Shown here one piece after another: positions 1-9,722 of a stretch of DNA of 35,104 nucleotides (position 1 is the first letter of the stretch; each line of letters begins with the position of its first letter). This DNA comes from an uncultured Candidatus Peregrinibacteria bacterium (GTDB taxonomy: Bacteria > Patescibacteriota > Gracilibacteria > UBA1369 > LOWO2-01-FULL-3). The stretch is taken from contig CAINDQ010000109.1 of the NCBI GenBank assembly GCA_903847465.1, positions 1 through 35,104 on the forward strand. Reading direction: 5' to 3'. A program made the translations under genes and the position numbers. The notes beneath the pieces were generated by a model. That model saw nothing but the letters and a program-made list of their open reading frames with translations. It did no database searches and was not told the DNA's origin.

Positions 1-1494
1 GTAAACAAATCATCCTCAAGCAAATCTAGTAACGTCAGACACATCAGTATTAGCATTTCTCTGCTCGTTTCCTTGGCTATTATTATTTTTCTTTCCATAG
101 GAATAGTCAAAGCTTTCAAAGGTATCGATTTTTCAGGATTCCTTTCTTTGGCCGGCACAGAGCTCCAAAAAGACCCTCAAGGACACACCAACTTCCTGAT
201 TATGGGAATTGGCGGAGGCGTTCATGACGGAGCAGACCTCACCGATTCCATTATCGTCGCAAGTCTGGATCCAGACACAAATGCCTTAACTATGCTTTCC
301 ATTCCAAGAGATCTATACGTAAAAGATGATTTACTTTACGACAGCAGAATAAATGAAGTGTACTCAAAAGCTAAAGAGCATTTTGGAAGTTCCGCTCAAG
401 GATTAGAATACGCAAAAAATAAAATCGAAGAACTTTTAGGAGTTCCTATTCACTATTGGATCAAAGTAGATTTCCAAGGATTCAAGCAACTGATTGACGC
501 AATTGGCGGAGTTGATGTTGTTGTTACAGAAGATCTCAACGATCCATTCTATCCAAAAGACGGCACCTATCTTTATGATCCTTTCAACATTACCAAAGGA
601 CCTCATCATTTAGACGGCGAAAACGCCCTAAAATATGCCAGAAGTCGCGAAACAACTTCCGATTTTGATAGAGCACGCCGCCAACAACAAATCATTTTTG
701 CCATCAAAGAAAAAACTTTATCCACAGGCACTCTACTTGATAAAGGAAAAATTCAAAACATCCTCGATGTCTTAAAAAGCAACATCGAAACAAATATCAC
801 GGTTAAAGAAATTCTTACTTTGGGCGGTATCGCCCCAAGTCTTTCTCAAGACAAAATCGTACATCGCCTCATTCATGATGATCCAGGATTATGCGGAGGT
901 CTTTTATACACTCCAAACAGAGAAGACTACAACGGCATGTTTATATTAATAACCGCAGGAGGACCGGAATATCTCTATCGTTATGTAGATCTAAATTTCA
1001 ATTTTGCAGATATAAATCCAGAGACCACAACCATCCAAATTTTGAACGGCACTCCCCGCGTTGGCGTAGCAGCAGAAACCAAACAAGTCCTTCGAAGATA
1101 CTGTTTTGACATCGTGAGATTTGGTAATGCCTCCACAAAAGCCTTAACTCAAACCACTTATTATTACAGACAAAAAACAGACGCCAATGGCAATATAATT
1201 AAAGCCAGACCAAAAGCTTTAGACTATCTTGAGAAACTAATTCCAGGAAAAGAAAGCACCGAAATCCCAGTGCAATACAGCGATTCCACTGCCGAAATCA
1301 TTCTGGAAATTGGCTCAGACTATACAACTTCAGACAAATACATCGAAGATCCTTTCTACGCTCTGCCTCTGTCTGAAACACAATTAAGCGCTCAAGCACG
1401 AGCAGCGGGTGCAACCACCGACACCAATGGAACTATCGTCCCAGCACCTACCACAACCACCCCAGAAACCGCCCCAACCCCAACACAACCCTAA
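1..1494 (+). CDS. LytR-CpsA-Psr (LCP) family protein with C-terminal LytR_C-like domain; 5' end lies outside the window
   Basis: Frame open from base 1 (track start 73 is an internal TTG). N-terminal TM segment, LCP motifs (DSIIVASLDPDTNALTMLSIPRDLYV, KYARSRETTSDFDRARRQQQII), later IQILNGTPRVGVAAETKQVLRRYCFDIVRFGNAS resembling LytR_C; Thr/Pro-rich tail; TAA stop. Confidence 0.9.
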   Translation, partial: VNKSSSSKSSNVRHISISISLLVSLAIIIFLSIGIVKAFKGIDFSGFLSLAGTELQKDPQGHTNFLIMGIGGGVHDGADLTDSIIVASLDPDTNALTMLSIPRDLYVKDDLLYDSRINEVYSKAKEHFGSSAQGLEYAKNKIEELLGVPIHYWIKVDFQGFKQLIDAIGGVDVVVTEDLNDPFYPKDGTYLYDPFNITKGPHHLDGENALKYARSRETTSDFDRARRQQQIIFAIKEKTLSTGTLLDKGKIQNILDVLKSNIETNITVKEILTLGGIAPSLSQDKIVHRLIHDDPGLCGGLLYTPNREDYNGMFILITAGGPEYLYRYVDLNFNFADINPETTTIQILNGTPRVGVAAETKQVLRRYCFDIVRFGNASTKALTQTTYYYRQKTDANGNIIKARPKALDYLEKLIPGKESTEIPVQYSDSTAEIILEIGSDYTTSDKYIEDPFYALPLSETQLSAQARAAGATTDTNGTIVPAPTTTTPETAPTPTQP

Positions 1495-1496
1495 AC

Positions 1497-2192
1497 ATGC
1501 GCATCAATAAATTTATTGCCGCCTATTCTGAACATTCCAGAAGAAAAGCCGACGAACTTATCCAAAAAGGTCTCGTCTTTTTAAATGGCAAACAAGTAAC
1601 GATCATGGGCGTTGATGTCGACCCAACTCAAGACGTCGTAAAAGTCGACGGCCAAACAATCTCTGTCAAAAGCGAAAAAATATACCTCGCCCTCTACAAA
1701 CCAAAAGGCTACATCACCACTCGCAAAGACGAAAAAAATCGCCCAACCGTCATGGAACTCCTTCCTCAAATCGCCAACCTAAAACCAGTCGGCCGCCTAG
1801 ACGAAAATTCTGAAGGCCTTCTCTTAGTCAGCAACGACGGCGAATTCATCAACCACTTCACCCACCCAAAGTTCGAACGCGAAAAAGAATATGTGGCAAA
1901 AGTAAAAGGCCTCCTTTTGGCTTCAGAAAGAAAAATGGTCGAAGACGGAATGATGCTCGAAGGAAAGAAGACCCACCCCGCCAACATCGAAATTATCGAA
2001 CAATCTGAGGAGGAAACGTTTATAAAAATAATAATTCATGAAGGACGCAATAGACAAATTAGAAAAATGTTTGATTCTTTAAACCATCCTGTGAAATACT
2101 TGAAAAGAATTCGCATTGGAAATATCACCTTAGGTGTCCTTCAAAAAGGTGCTTTTCGTCCCTTAACCAAGCAGGAAATCAATGTTCACTAG
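1497..2192 (+). CDS. rRNA pseudouridine synthase, RsuA/RluB family
   Basis: S4-like N-terminus (MRINKFIAAYSEHSRRKADELIQKGLVFLNGK), catalytic GRLDENSEGLLLVSNDG, HEGRNRQIRKMF motif; TAG stop overlaps next gene. Confidence 0.93.
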   Translation: MRINKFIAAYSEHSRRKADELIQKGLVFLNGKQVTIMGVDVDPTQDVVKVDGQTISVKSEKIYLALYKPKGYITTRKDEKNRPTVMELLPQIANLKPVGRLDENSEGLLLVSNDGEFINHFTHPKFEREKEYVAKVKGLLLASERKMVEDGMMLEGKKTHPANIEIIEQSEEETFIKIIIHEGRNRQIRKMFDSLNHPVKYLKRIRIGNITLGVLQKGAFRPLTKQEINVH

Positions 2193-3090
2193 CCTACTTA
2201 GCTTATATATAGCCTCAATCCTCCAGACCGACATCTCTTTTCGCAAAGACGATAATCAACCATCTATCGTAAAAACGGCCAGCTACGACCTGAGTGAAAT
2301 TGACCAAAACGCTCCCGTCCCTTTGAAAAATCACGACTTCATCGCTCCTGTTATTCAAGCCAAATCCAGCCTTTCTATGGACCTTCGCACTGGGCTTGTT
2401 TTATTCGAAGACAATGCTCACCAAAGACTTCCTATCGCCAGTCTCACCAAATTAATGACCACCTTGATAGTTTTGGAAGAAAATAATCTCGACGATGTAA
2501 TTACCGTCAGTTCAAAAGCCGCAACCGTCTCCGGTTCTACAATGTTCCTTAGAAAAGACGAAAAAATAGCTTTAAAAAACCTAGTTTACGGCATGTTAAT
2601 CAGCTCTTCCAATGATGCCGCCATGGCCCTCGCCGAATTTAATGCTGGGAGCGAAGATGCCTTCATCGATAAAATGAACAAAAAAGCTTTGGCTTTAGGC
2701 CTTTTAAATACTCACTTCTCAAATCCAATAGGCCTAGATGGCAAAGACAATTATTCTTCCGCTTATGATTTAGCAAAATTAAGCAGATATGTTTATCAAA
2801 AAACTTTAGTCCAAGAAATAGCTGTCGTAAAAGAAATCAAAGTCACTTCTCTAGACGGCAAAATCACTCACGATTTAGTTTCTACAAACGATCTGCTCGA
2901 CACCAAGTTCATCAGAATCAAAGGCCTAAAAACCGGCACAACAGATCAAGCAGGCTTATGCATCGTATCCGTAGCCGAGAATGACGCCAGTAATGAAATC
3001 ATGACAGTTCTCCTAAATAGTCCTGACCGATTTAAAGAAACAAAAATCTTGGCGGAATGGACATTCCGAGCGTATAATTGGGAAAAATAA
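2182..3090 (+). CDS. D-alanyl-D-alanine carboxypeptidase (peptidase S11, DacF/PBP5-like)
   Basis: SxxK motif (ASLTKLMTTL), SSNDAA (SxN), KTGTTDQAG (KTG). Confidence 0.92.
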   Translation: MFTSLLSLYIASILQTDISFRKDDNQPSIVKTASYDLSEIDQNAPVPLKNHDFIAPVIQAKSSLSMDLRTGLVLFEDNAHQRLPIASLTKLMTTLIVLEENNLDDVITVSSKAATVSGSTMFLRKDEKIALKNLVYGMLISSSNDAAMALAEFNAGSEDAFIDKMNKKALALGLLNTHFSNPIGLDGKDNYSSAYDLAKLSRYVYQKTLVQEIAVVKEIKVTSLDGKITHDLVSTNDLLDTKFIRIKGLKTGTTDQAGLCIVSVAENDASNEIMTVLLNSPDRFKETKILAEWTFRAYNWEK

Positions 3091-3099
3091 CAATTACTT

Positions 3100-4176
3100 A
3101 TGGCTTTTCCATCTTTGCAGGTTGCAATCGCAAATTTTTCTCTTATTTTCGGATCAGGGATTTTTGCCTTCCTGATCGCCTTATTATTGACTCCATGGTT
3201 TACCAGACAACTGATTAAATTTAAAATCGGTAAACAAATTCGCTTAAATGCAATGTCCGGAGAAACCTCCACTTTATTCACCGCTCTCCATTCCAAAAAA
3301 AGTGGAACACCCACGATGGGCGGACTCTTAATCTTGGGCACAGTTTTTATTGTCGTTATTTTTTCAAGAATCGTTTCGGCTTCAGGATATTTCGATCGAT
3401 CTTTATTGAACAGAAAAGAGACTTGGATTCCTTTATTCACCCTCGCCACATGTGGAATTTTAGGCGCAGTTGACGATTATTTAAACATTCGCGGCATTGG
3501 AAAAACCAAAGGATTAAGTGCCCGTTTGAAAATGCTTTGGCTTATTATTTTTGCTGGAGCCGGAGCATATTGGTTTTATTTCAAATTAGGATTTAGCTCA
3601 ATTAGTATTCCAATTCCAGGCTTCTTGCCTATTGAAATCGGAATTTGGTATATTCCTGTTTTCATTTTTATCATTATCGCCACCGCTAACGCTGTAAATT
3701 TCACAGATGGATTAGATGGTTTGGCCAGCGGCTTACTCATTCTTGCCTTTGGTTCTTTTGGAATTTTGGCCTACGCCAGAGGAATGCTCCTCTTGGCCAC
3801 CCTATGTGCTGTAATTTCAGGGGCATTACTCGCCTTTCTATGGTTCAACATTCCTCCAGCGAGATTCTACATGGGAGACGCAGGTTCGCTCGCGCTCGGG
3901 GCCACTCTTGGCGTTATAGCCATGCTCACAGATCAAGCTCTAATCCTTCCAATAGTCGGAATCGTTTTTGTGGTAGAAGCCCTTTCAGTAATCATTCAAC
4001 TTTTCTCCAAGAAATTCTTCCATCGAAAAGTTTTTGCCATAGCACCGCTACACCACCATTTCGAACACAAAGGCTGGGCTGAATTTACAATTGTAATGCG
4101 TTTCTGGATCATCGGCGGATTATTTACGGCATTCGGAACAATCCTTGGCCTGATCAATATCATCAACGCAAATTAA
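3100..4176 (+). CDS. mraY: Phospho-N-acetylmuramoyl-pentapeptide-transferase
   Basis: Polytopic membrane protein; KSGTPTMGG, DDYLN, NAVNFTDGLDGLASG, FMGDAGS-like YMGDAGSLALG, APLHHHFEHKGW. Confidence 0.96.
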   Translation: MAFPSLQVAIANFSLIFGSGIFAFLIALLLTPWFTRQLIKFKIGKQIRLNAMSGETSTLFTALHSKKSGTPTMGGLLILGTVFIVVIFSRIVSASGYFDRSLLNRKETWIPLFTLATCGILGAVDDYLNIRGIGKTKGLSARLKMLWLIIFAGAGAYWFYFKLGFSSISIPIPGFLPIEIGIWYIPVFIFIIIATANAVNFTDGLDGLASGLLILAFGSFGILAYARGMLLLATLCAVISGALLAFLWFNIPPARFYMGDAGSLALGATLGVIAMLTDQALILPIVGIVFVVEALSVIIQLFSKKFFHRKVFAIAPLHHHFEHKGWAEFTIVMRFWIIGGLFTAFGTILGLINIINAN

Positions 4177-5996
4177 TTTCCTAGTCCAGGAGGAAGAGGT
4201 TTATCACCCTGAATGAAAACTCCATAGTTGTCTTCTACGGAAGTATTTATTGTTGGCTCAACAGGAGTAGTTGTAACTATCCCCACCGGAGTTACCTCCG
4301 TATTTGTAACAACCACAGGAGTCTCTGTCGAAACAACTGTTGTTGTAGCAACCGCCGCTTCATCACTTACCGCAGTCAGATATTGCTGAACTTCACTTAC
4401 TTTTCCAACCAAATCTTCTTTTGCTTCAGGAACTTTCGAATCAATTGTATTAATCATTTCCATTACTCCAGCCAATTCTTTTTTTGAATCATCGACTGTT
4501 TCACGAGCCACTTGTGTTTGGCCAAGCATTGCCGCATCTTCAGCCGTTGCCAATTTATCAGACAATTGCTCCAATTTCTTTTCAGCCAATTCTGTTTTGT
4601 CAGACACTCCGATAAGAGCAACATTATCCACCATTTGTTTTACTTCGTAGAGAGGTGAATCAGGCAACACCAGACTCAAATCTTTTTGATGAGCCAAAAT
4701 ACCATTGTCCAAATATTGTTTTAATTCTGCGGAATATTTTTCATCACTATACCCAACTTCTTTAACGATTTTATCTAACATTTTCACTTTGTCAGAAAAA
4801 TCTTGCATCGCTTTTTGAACATTTTGTTTGTCAGTAGCACTCAAGTTTGGATCAGCCAATTTTATTTCAGCCGCAACCAAATTCTTTTCCGCCAAATCAA
4901 ATTCTTTTTTCACTTTTGACACATCATCGAAAGTCAAAAACACCGCTATATTTTCACGCAAAGAATTTCCCATAGAAACATCTTTTGGTGCATCAGTGCC
5001 CATACTCTTCATTTTTGCTGCCAACAATCTATCCTCTACTGAAACCAAATATTCTTTATCACTTTCCAAATTTTCTTGAACCCATGCCACGTTTTTATCA
5101 TTCTCACTCAAATCAACAACCTCTACTTTTCCGTTTATTACAGCCTTTTGTCCTCTTATTACTTTATCAACTAATTGGTTTTGTTTTTGAATATCAACTG
5201 AACGATTAAACACTTCCAATTCAAGTTTCTGATCTTTTAGTTCAGCATTGAAAGTCGCTTTCTTTGCAGTTGCGGAAACATCATTTGCCTTCAAAACAAA
5301 CGCAGAATCATCACCTACCAAACTCAAAACGTGTGACCACATCGTTCCACTTTCCAAAGAAACCTCAATGTATGTTTGAACGCTATTTTGTGGTTTAAAA
5401 AGTTTATCGATCACAACTGTTGTATCCGAAGAAAGTCTTGTAATACTATCATCAAAATATTTCACCACCACCATTCCATCATTTCCTGTGGCAATTTTAT
5501 CACCCTCATACAATTCCATATCTGAATGAATCGCAATTGATTTTCCATCTCTCACCACAACCACTTGTCCCAAAAAAGAATCCAACACTGTAAATGTTTC
5601 CGCTCTCACCACAGACGTATCAACACTTATGAAAGAGAACATTCCCAAAAACATAGTCACAACCGCTAACCCACTGATCATTTTTTTATTGAATATCCAA
5701 AAATTTCTCCAGAAATAACTTCTCTGAGGAATATTTTCAATAGCCGCAAAAACACGCTCCTTCATATCCACGCGTTTGTTCATATCCAAATTCAACATAC
5801 TTACCAACTCTTTAATATAATCGACAACACCCTGTAATGTAGCTGGAATTCTATCCTCTTGAGGAGTACTCATTTGCTTCAAGAGATTTGCTCTCATCAT
5901 CATTTTTTTCTGACTACCCAAAACTGGCTTCTCCATCTTGAGAATTTTTTGAGCAAGCTTCGTAAGTCCTTGTTGTAGTTCTGGCTGTTCAGTCAT
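4173..5996 (-). CDS. Single-pass membrane protein with FecR-like and DUF5667-like regions; probable anti-sigma/partner of adjacent ECF sigma factor
   Basis: N-terminal ~100 aa, TM (ISGLAVVTMFLGMFSFISV), FecR-like segment (VVVRDGKSIAIHSDMELYEGDKIATGNDGMVVVKYFDDSITRLSSDTTV), helical DUF5667-like region (LPDSPLYEVKQMVDNVAL), T/V-rich tail. Confidence 0.7.
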   Translation of the reverse strand: MTEQPELQQGLTKLAQKILKMEKPVLGSQKKMMMRANLLKQMSTPQEDRIPATLQGVVDYIKELVSMLNLDMNKRVDMKERVFAAIENIPQRSYFWRNFWIFNKKMISGLAVVTMFLGMFSFISVDTSVVRAETFTVLDSFLGQVVVVRDGKSIAIHSDMELYEGDKIATGNDGMVVVKYFDDSITRLSSDTTVVIDKLFKPQNSVQTYIEVSLESGTMWSHVLSLVGDDSAFVLKANDVSATAKKATFNAELKDQKLELEVFNRSVDIQKQNQLVDKVIRGQKAVINGKVEVVDLSENDKNVAWVQENLESDKEYLVSVEDRLLAAKMKSMGTDAPKDVSMGNSLRENIAVFLTFDDVSKVKKEFDLAEKNLVAAEIKLADPNLSATDKQNVQKAMQDFSDKVKMLDKIVKEVGYSDEKYSAELKQYLDNGILAHQKDLSLVLPDSPLYEVKQMVDNVALIGVSDKTELAEKKLEQLSDKLATAEDAAMLGQTQVARETVDDSKKELAGVMEMINTIDSKVPEAKEDLVGKVSEVQQYLTAVSDEAAVATTTVVSTETPVVVTNTEVTPVGIVTTTPVEPTINTSVEDNYGVFIQGDKPLPPGLGN

Positions 5997-6033
5997 ACAC
6001 CTGTTTAAACGTATATTTTACCGATCTGTTACA

Positions 6034-6618
6034 CTAAAACTCGTAATTTACCCCCATCTCTTGCAGTTCCTTTTTCAAGGCGGATAAAGCCCTGAATTGC
6101 AAAACTCTCAAACTTCCTTCATTCTTATCTAAAACTTCCGCAATCTCCGCATTTGATAACTCATTTATAAATTTGCAAATAATCACATCTCTATAAGGCT
6201 TTTTTAACTTAGTCAAAGCCATTTTTAGCGCCTTATTGTCCAAGACATTTTCCGTAGTTCTAATTGGATTATGTTCCCTTTTATCATCAGTTATATTCAA
6301 ATCCAACTCTTCAAACTGTTTGTCTTTTGCCGCACGATAATGATCAACCACCAAGTTATGGGTAATCCTAAAAACCCATGCTGTAAAAGACTTCTTTTCC
6401 TCTCGACGATACTTTTTCAGATTCTCCCAGACCTTCAAAAACACATTCTCCACAATATCCTCCACATCCTCGCCCTTGATACGATAAAAAACATATCGAT
6501 ACACTTGATCGATTAACAAATCGTAAATTTTAGCAAAAGCATCTTGGTCCCCACCTTGCGCAAGAGCCACTAATTTATCCAATTCTTTACTGTTTTTTAC
6601 CTTCTCATTTTCATCCAT
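6034..6618 (-). CDS. RNA polymerase sigma factor, ECF subfamily
   Basis: Sigma70 region 2 (DAFAKIYDLLIDQVYRYVFYRI...FTAWVFRITHNLVVDHYR) and region 4 (LKKPYRDVIICKFINELSNAEIAEVLDKNEGSLRVLQFRALSALKKEL). Confidence 0.92.
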   Translation of the reverse strand: MDENEKVKNSKELDKLVALAQGGDQDAFAKIYDLLIDQVYRYVFYRIKGEDVEDIVENVFLKVWENLKKYRREEKKSFTAWVFRITHNLVVDHYRAAKDKQFEELDLNITDDKREHNPIRTTENVLDNKALKMALTKLKKPYRDVIICKFINELSNAEIAEVLDKNEGSLRVLQFRALSALKKELQEMGVNYEF

Positions 6619-6623
6619 AGAAA

Positions 6624-7532
6624 CTAAGCTAAAGCTTTACAGCAACGTTCCACTTCCACCTTACTACCTATATAAATTGGAGTTCTTTGATCAAGTTTTT
6701 CCACCACCTTTTCCAAAATATCAATTTTCCCATCACTAGCCGCTCCGCCCGCTTGGGTCACAAGCAAAGCCATCGGCGCACATTCGAACAAAAGTCTTAA
6801 TTTCCCATTTGGTGCTTCACTATATCCAGGATAAGAAAATATTCCTTTTCCCTTTAACAAAATTTGATTGATGTCTGGAACCATTCCTCCGGAATATCTT
6901 AAGGTGTACTTTTCTTTGCACCAATAATTCACCAACTCCATATAATCCTTTCTCTCACTCGCCGCTCGTAAATTTCCCGGCGCAAACATTTTTCCTTCTT
7001 CAATTTTTATATCGTCGTTGCTCATCACAAATTCTCCATCAATATTCATAACGAATTCTTTCACTCCTTGTTTCACAGTTAGAATAATTGTTGTTTTCGG
7101 TCCATACACCGCAATGAGCACTCCCGTCTGCTGATTTCCTTTTACTCCAACAAACGTTTTTGCCTCATACACGCCGAAAATCGTCCCTACCGCCAGATTC
7201 ACATCAACAAGAGAAGACCCATCAAGTGGATCATAACAAATCGCATAATCAGCATATTCCCCTTCTGACAATTTCATTTCATCAGGCAATTCTTCTGAAG
7301 CAATCAATCCAATATATTCATTTTTTTTGCATTCTTCTTGAATAACTTTATCCGCCAAAATATCTAAAGCCAACTGCTCTTCTCCATAAATATTATAAGA
7401 ACCGGCTTTGCCCGTGCTAGCAGTTTTGATCACATTGGAAATACGTTTCACAGCAGTCACCAATGTTTCTGCGACAGTGAGTCCTCTCTCATCAACTCCA
7501 CAACTTTTTAAATAATCTTTTATAGTCATCAT
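6624..7532 (-). CDS. fbp: Fructose-1,6-bisphosphatase class 1
   Basis: YAICYDPLDGSSLVDVNLAVGTIFGVY, RYSGGMVPDINQILLKGKGIFSYPG, NGKLRLLFECAPMALLVTQAGG. Confidence 0.95.
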   Translation of the reverse strand: MMTIKDYLKSCGVDERGLTVAETLVTAVKRISNVIKTASTGKAGSYNIYGEEQLALDILADKVIQEECKKNEYIGLIASEELPDEMKLSEGEYADYAICYDPLDGSSLVDVNLAVGTIFGVYEAKTFVGVKGNQQTGVLIAVYGPKTTIILTVKQGVKEFVMNIDGEFVMSNDDIKIEEGKMFAPGNLRAASERKDYMELVNYWCKEKYTLRYSGGMVPDINQILLKGKGIFSYPGYSEAPNGKLRLLFECAPMALLVTQAGGAASDGKIDILEKVVEKLDQRTPIYIGSKVEVERCCKALA

Positions 7533-7551
7533 ATTATTTACATTTAAATTT

Positions 7552-8556
7552 CTACAGCATAAACCATCTTATCAGATCTACGATTCTTGCAACATAGCCC
7601 CACTCGTTGTCATACCACGCAACCACTTTCAAATGATCACCATTCAAAACTTTTGTACTTAGTAAATCGACAATACTGCTCCTCTCGTCACCTCGAAAAT
7701 CCACAGACACAAGCGGTTCATCTGTTGTTCCCAAAATTCCTTTCATCTCTCCATTTTCGTATTTTTTGAATGCTTCGTTCACTTCCTCAGCTGTAATTTT
7801 TTTCAACATTTTTGCAGCAATATCAACACAAGAAACTGTTGGAACAGGAACTCTAAAAGCAATTCCATCTACTTTTCCTTCGAGTTCTGGAATCACTCTA
7901 GAGATCGCTTTCATCGCTCCAGTCGTTGTAGGAATAATAGATTCCGTAGTCGCACGTGCTCTTCTGAAATCATCAGGATTAGAATTATCGAGCAAATTTT
8001 GCGTGTAAGTAAATGCATGAATTGTTGAAACCATTGCACTCTCAATTCCAAATTCTTTTTCCAAAATTTCAAGAACTGGCGCAAGACAATTTGTCGTGCA
8101 TGATGCATTGGAAACAATTTTAAATTCTTTTGGATCGTAATCTTTTTCATTCACACCCATTACAATATTTGGAATAGTCAATTCCTTGCAAGGCGCAGTA
8201 ATAAGCACTTTTTTAGCTCCTGCATCTAAGTGAGGTTTTACTGATTCCATCGTCGTAAAATTTCCTGTCGACTCAATCACAACATCAACATCATGACTGC
8301 CCCACATGTTATCTTTTGGTGTCATCATTTGATAAACATGAACCAACTTTCCATCCACAATTAAATTTTTTCCATCCACTTTTATTTCATAATTACACTT
8401 TCCATAAAGAGAATCGTGTTTCAATAAAAATGCATGTGATGTTGCATCGGCACGACTATTGATCGCCACAACTTCTACGTCTTTGATTTTCAATAACTGT
8501 CGATGCAGATCGCGTCCGATTCGACCATACCCGTTAATTCCAATTTTAATTGCCAT
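7552..8556 (-). CDS. Glyceraldehyde-3-phosphate dehydrogenase, GapB-like candidate (NADP-preferring by residue inspection)
   Basis: MAIKIGINGYGRIGRD start; catalytic [17 protein letters not shown]. Start set to ATG at 8556, not the track start 8607. Confidence 0.95.
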   Translation of the reverse strand: MAIKIGINGYGRIGRDLHRQLLKIKDVEVVAINSRADATSHAFLLKHDSLYGKCNYEIKVDGKNLIVDGKLVHVYQMMTPKDNMWGSHDVDVVIESTGNFTTMESVKPHLDAGAKKVLITAPCKELTIPNIVMGVNEKDYDPKEFKIVSNASCTTNCLAPVLEILEKEFGIESAMVSTIHAFTYTQNLLDNSNPDDFRRARATTESIIPTTTGAMKAISRVIPELEGKVDGIAFRVPVPTVSCVDIAAKMLKKITAEEVNEAFKKYENGEMKGILGTTDEPLVSVDFRGDERSSIVDLLSTKVLNGDHLKVVAWYDNEWGYVARIVDLIRWFML

Positions 8557-8581
8557 TTTTATATTAAGGTTAGAATGATAA

Positions 8582-9613
8582 TTAAACGTAAAGATTTGCC
8601 TTGCCACTGCTCAAAAAGCCATCTCTCATCATCATAGAAAGATGTGCAGCAATTGCTTTTTCTGCCTCCAAGAAATCTACTTTATCCCATTCACTTTCGA
8701 ATTGATCCAAAACTTTACGTAGTGGTTTGTTCTGTTCTTTTGCTGTCGCTTCCATTTTTTCCACCAACGCTTTTGGGAAATATTCAAACCAAATATCGGA
8801 CAGTGAAGTCGCATAATTAAATTTTCGCGCACCACTATTCACACAATTATTAAAATTTTCAGGGAGAAGTCCACTGCCTCCATGCATTACTCCAAAAACT
8901 CCAAGTGGACGCACAGCATCACAAATTTCTTTAATTCTGTCGTAACCAATAATCGGTGCTTTCAAATATTGTCCATGACCATTGCCCACAAAAAAGGCTA
9001 AGGCATCAGGTTTTACCATCTCGCACAATTTCACACAATCTTCTACTTTTGAATAATATTCAGCAATTTTACTTTCTACAGCTGGATCGGAAAGTGCCGC
9101 CGCTGTTCCAATTTCTCCATCTTCCACTTCCAAAGAAATTCCCAATGGATGAATTTTATCCACAACTGCTTTGCATTTTGCTGCATTTTCTTCCACCGGC
9201 AATTTTGAAAGGTCCACTTCTACAGAAGAAAATCCTGCCGCAATCGCGCGATCTATACAACCATCAACATCTTTTTGAATATGATCATGATGAATACAAA
9301 CTGGCACACTATATCCATATTTCTTGATCATTCCTTCGATCGCATCATGGGCAAGACTAGAAAGTCTAGCCGGTGCCATATTGCAATAACTCACCTCGCT
9401 CTCGGCGATTTCCAAAATTACTGGTGCTTTTTCCTGCCAAGCAGCCTCAAGCACTCCATTCAACACGAATCTGCTTCTGATATTGCACGCAACCACCCCA
9501 AATTTCTCTCTATCTGCAACGGAAAGTAATGTTCTCAAGTTCGACAAAGTGTATCCACCAGCCAAAACTCGTACATTTGAATTGTTATCCTTGGAAAAAT
9601 TAGCAATAGCCAT
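8582..9613 (-). CDS. fba: Class II fructose-bisphosphate aldolase family
   Basis: VCIHHDHIQ, EVEDGEIG, FFVGNGHGQYL, GVMHGGSGL, ARKFNYATSL metal/substrate motifs. Start set to ATG 9613 (MAIANFSKDNN). Confidence 0.88.
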   Translation of the reverse strand: MAIANFSKDNNSNVRVLAGGYTLSNLRTLLSVADREKFGVVACNIRSRFVLNGVLEAAWQEKAPVILEIAESEVSYCNMAPARLSSLAHDAIEGMIKKYGYSVPVCIHHDHIQKDVDGCIDRAIAAGFSSVEVDLSKLPVEENAAKCKAVVDKIHPLGISLEVEDGEIGTAAALSDPAVESKIAEYYSKVEDCVKLCEMVKPDALAFFVGNGHGQYLKAPIIGYDRIKEICDAVRPLGVFGVMHGGSGLLPENFNNCVNSGARKFNYATSLSDIWFEYFPKALVEKMEATAKEQNKPLRKVLDQFESEWDKVDFLEAEKAIAAHLSMMMRDGFLSSGKANLYV

Positions 9614-9722
9614 TTTTATTAGGTTAAGAATAAGAGTTAGCAAGCCCCCAAGCGAAAATATCGCAAATCCAGATTATCGAATACGGAAAAAACAGTCAAC
9701 CATTCCAAATTGACCAAATATC

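Noticed and set aside
2946-3449. 167-aa antisense ORF across the S11 carboxypeptidase/mraY junction
   Set aside because: Lies opposite two strongly supported conserved genes; no recognisable protein features.
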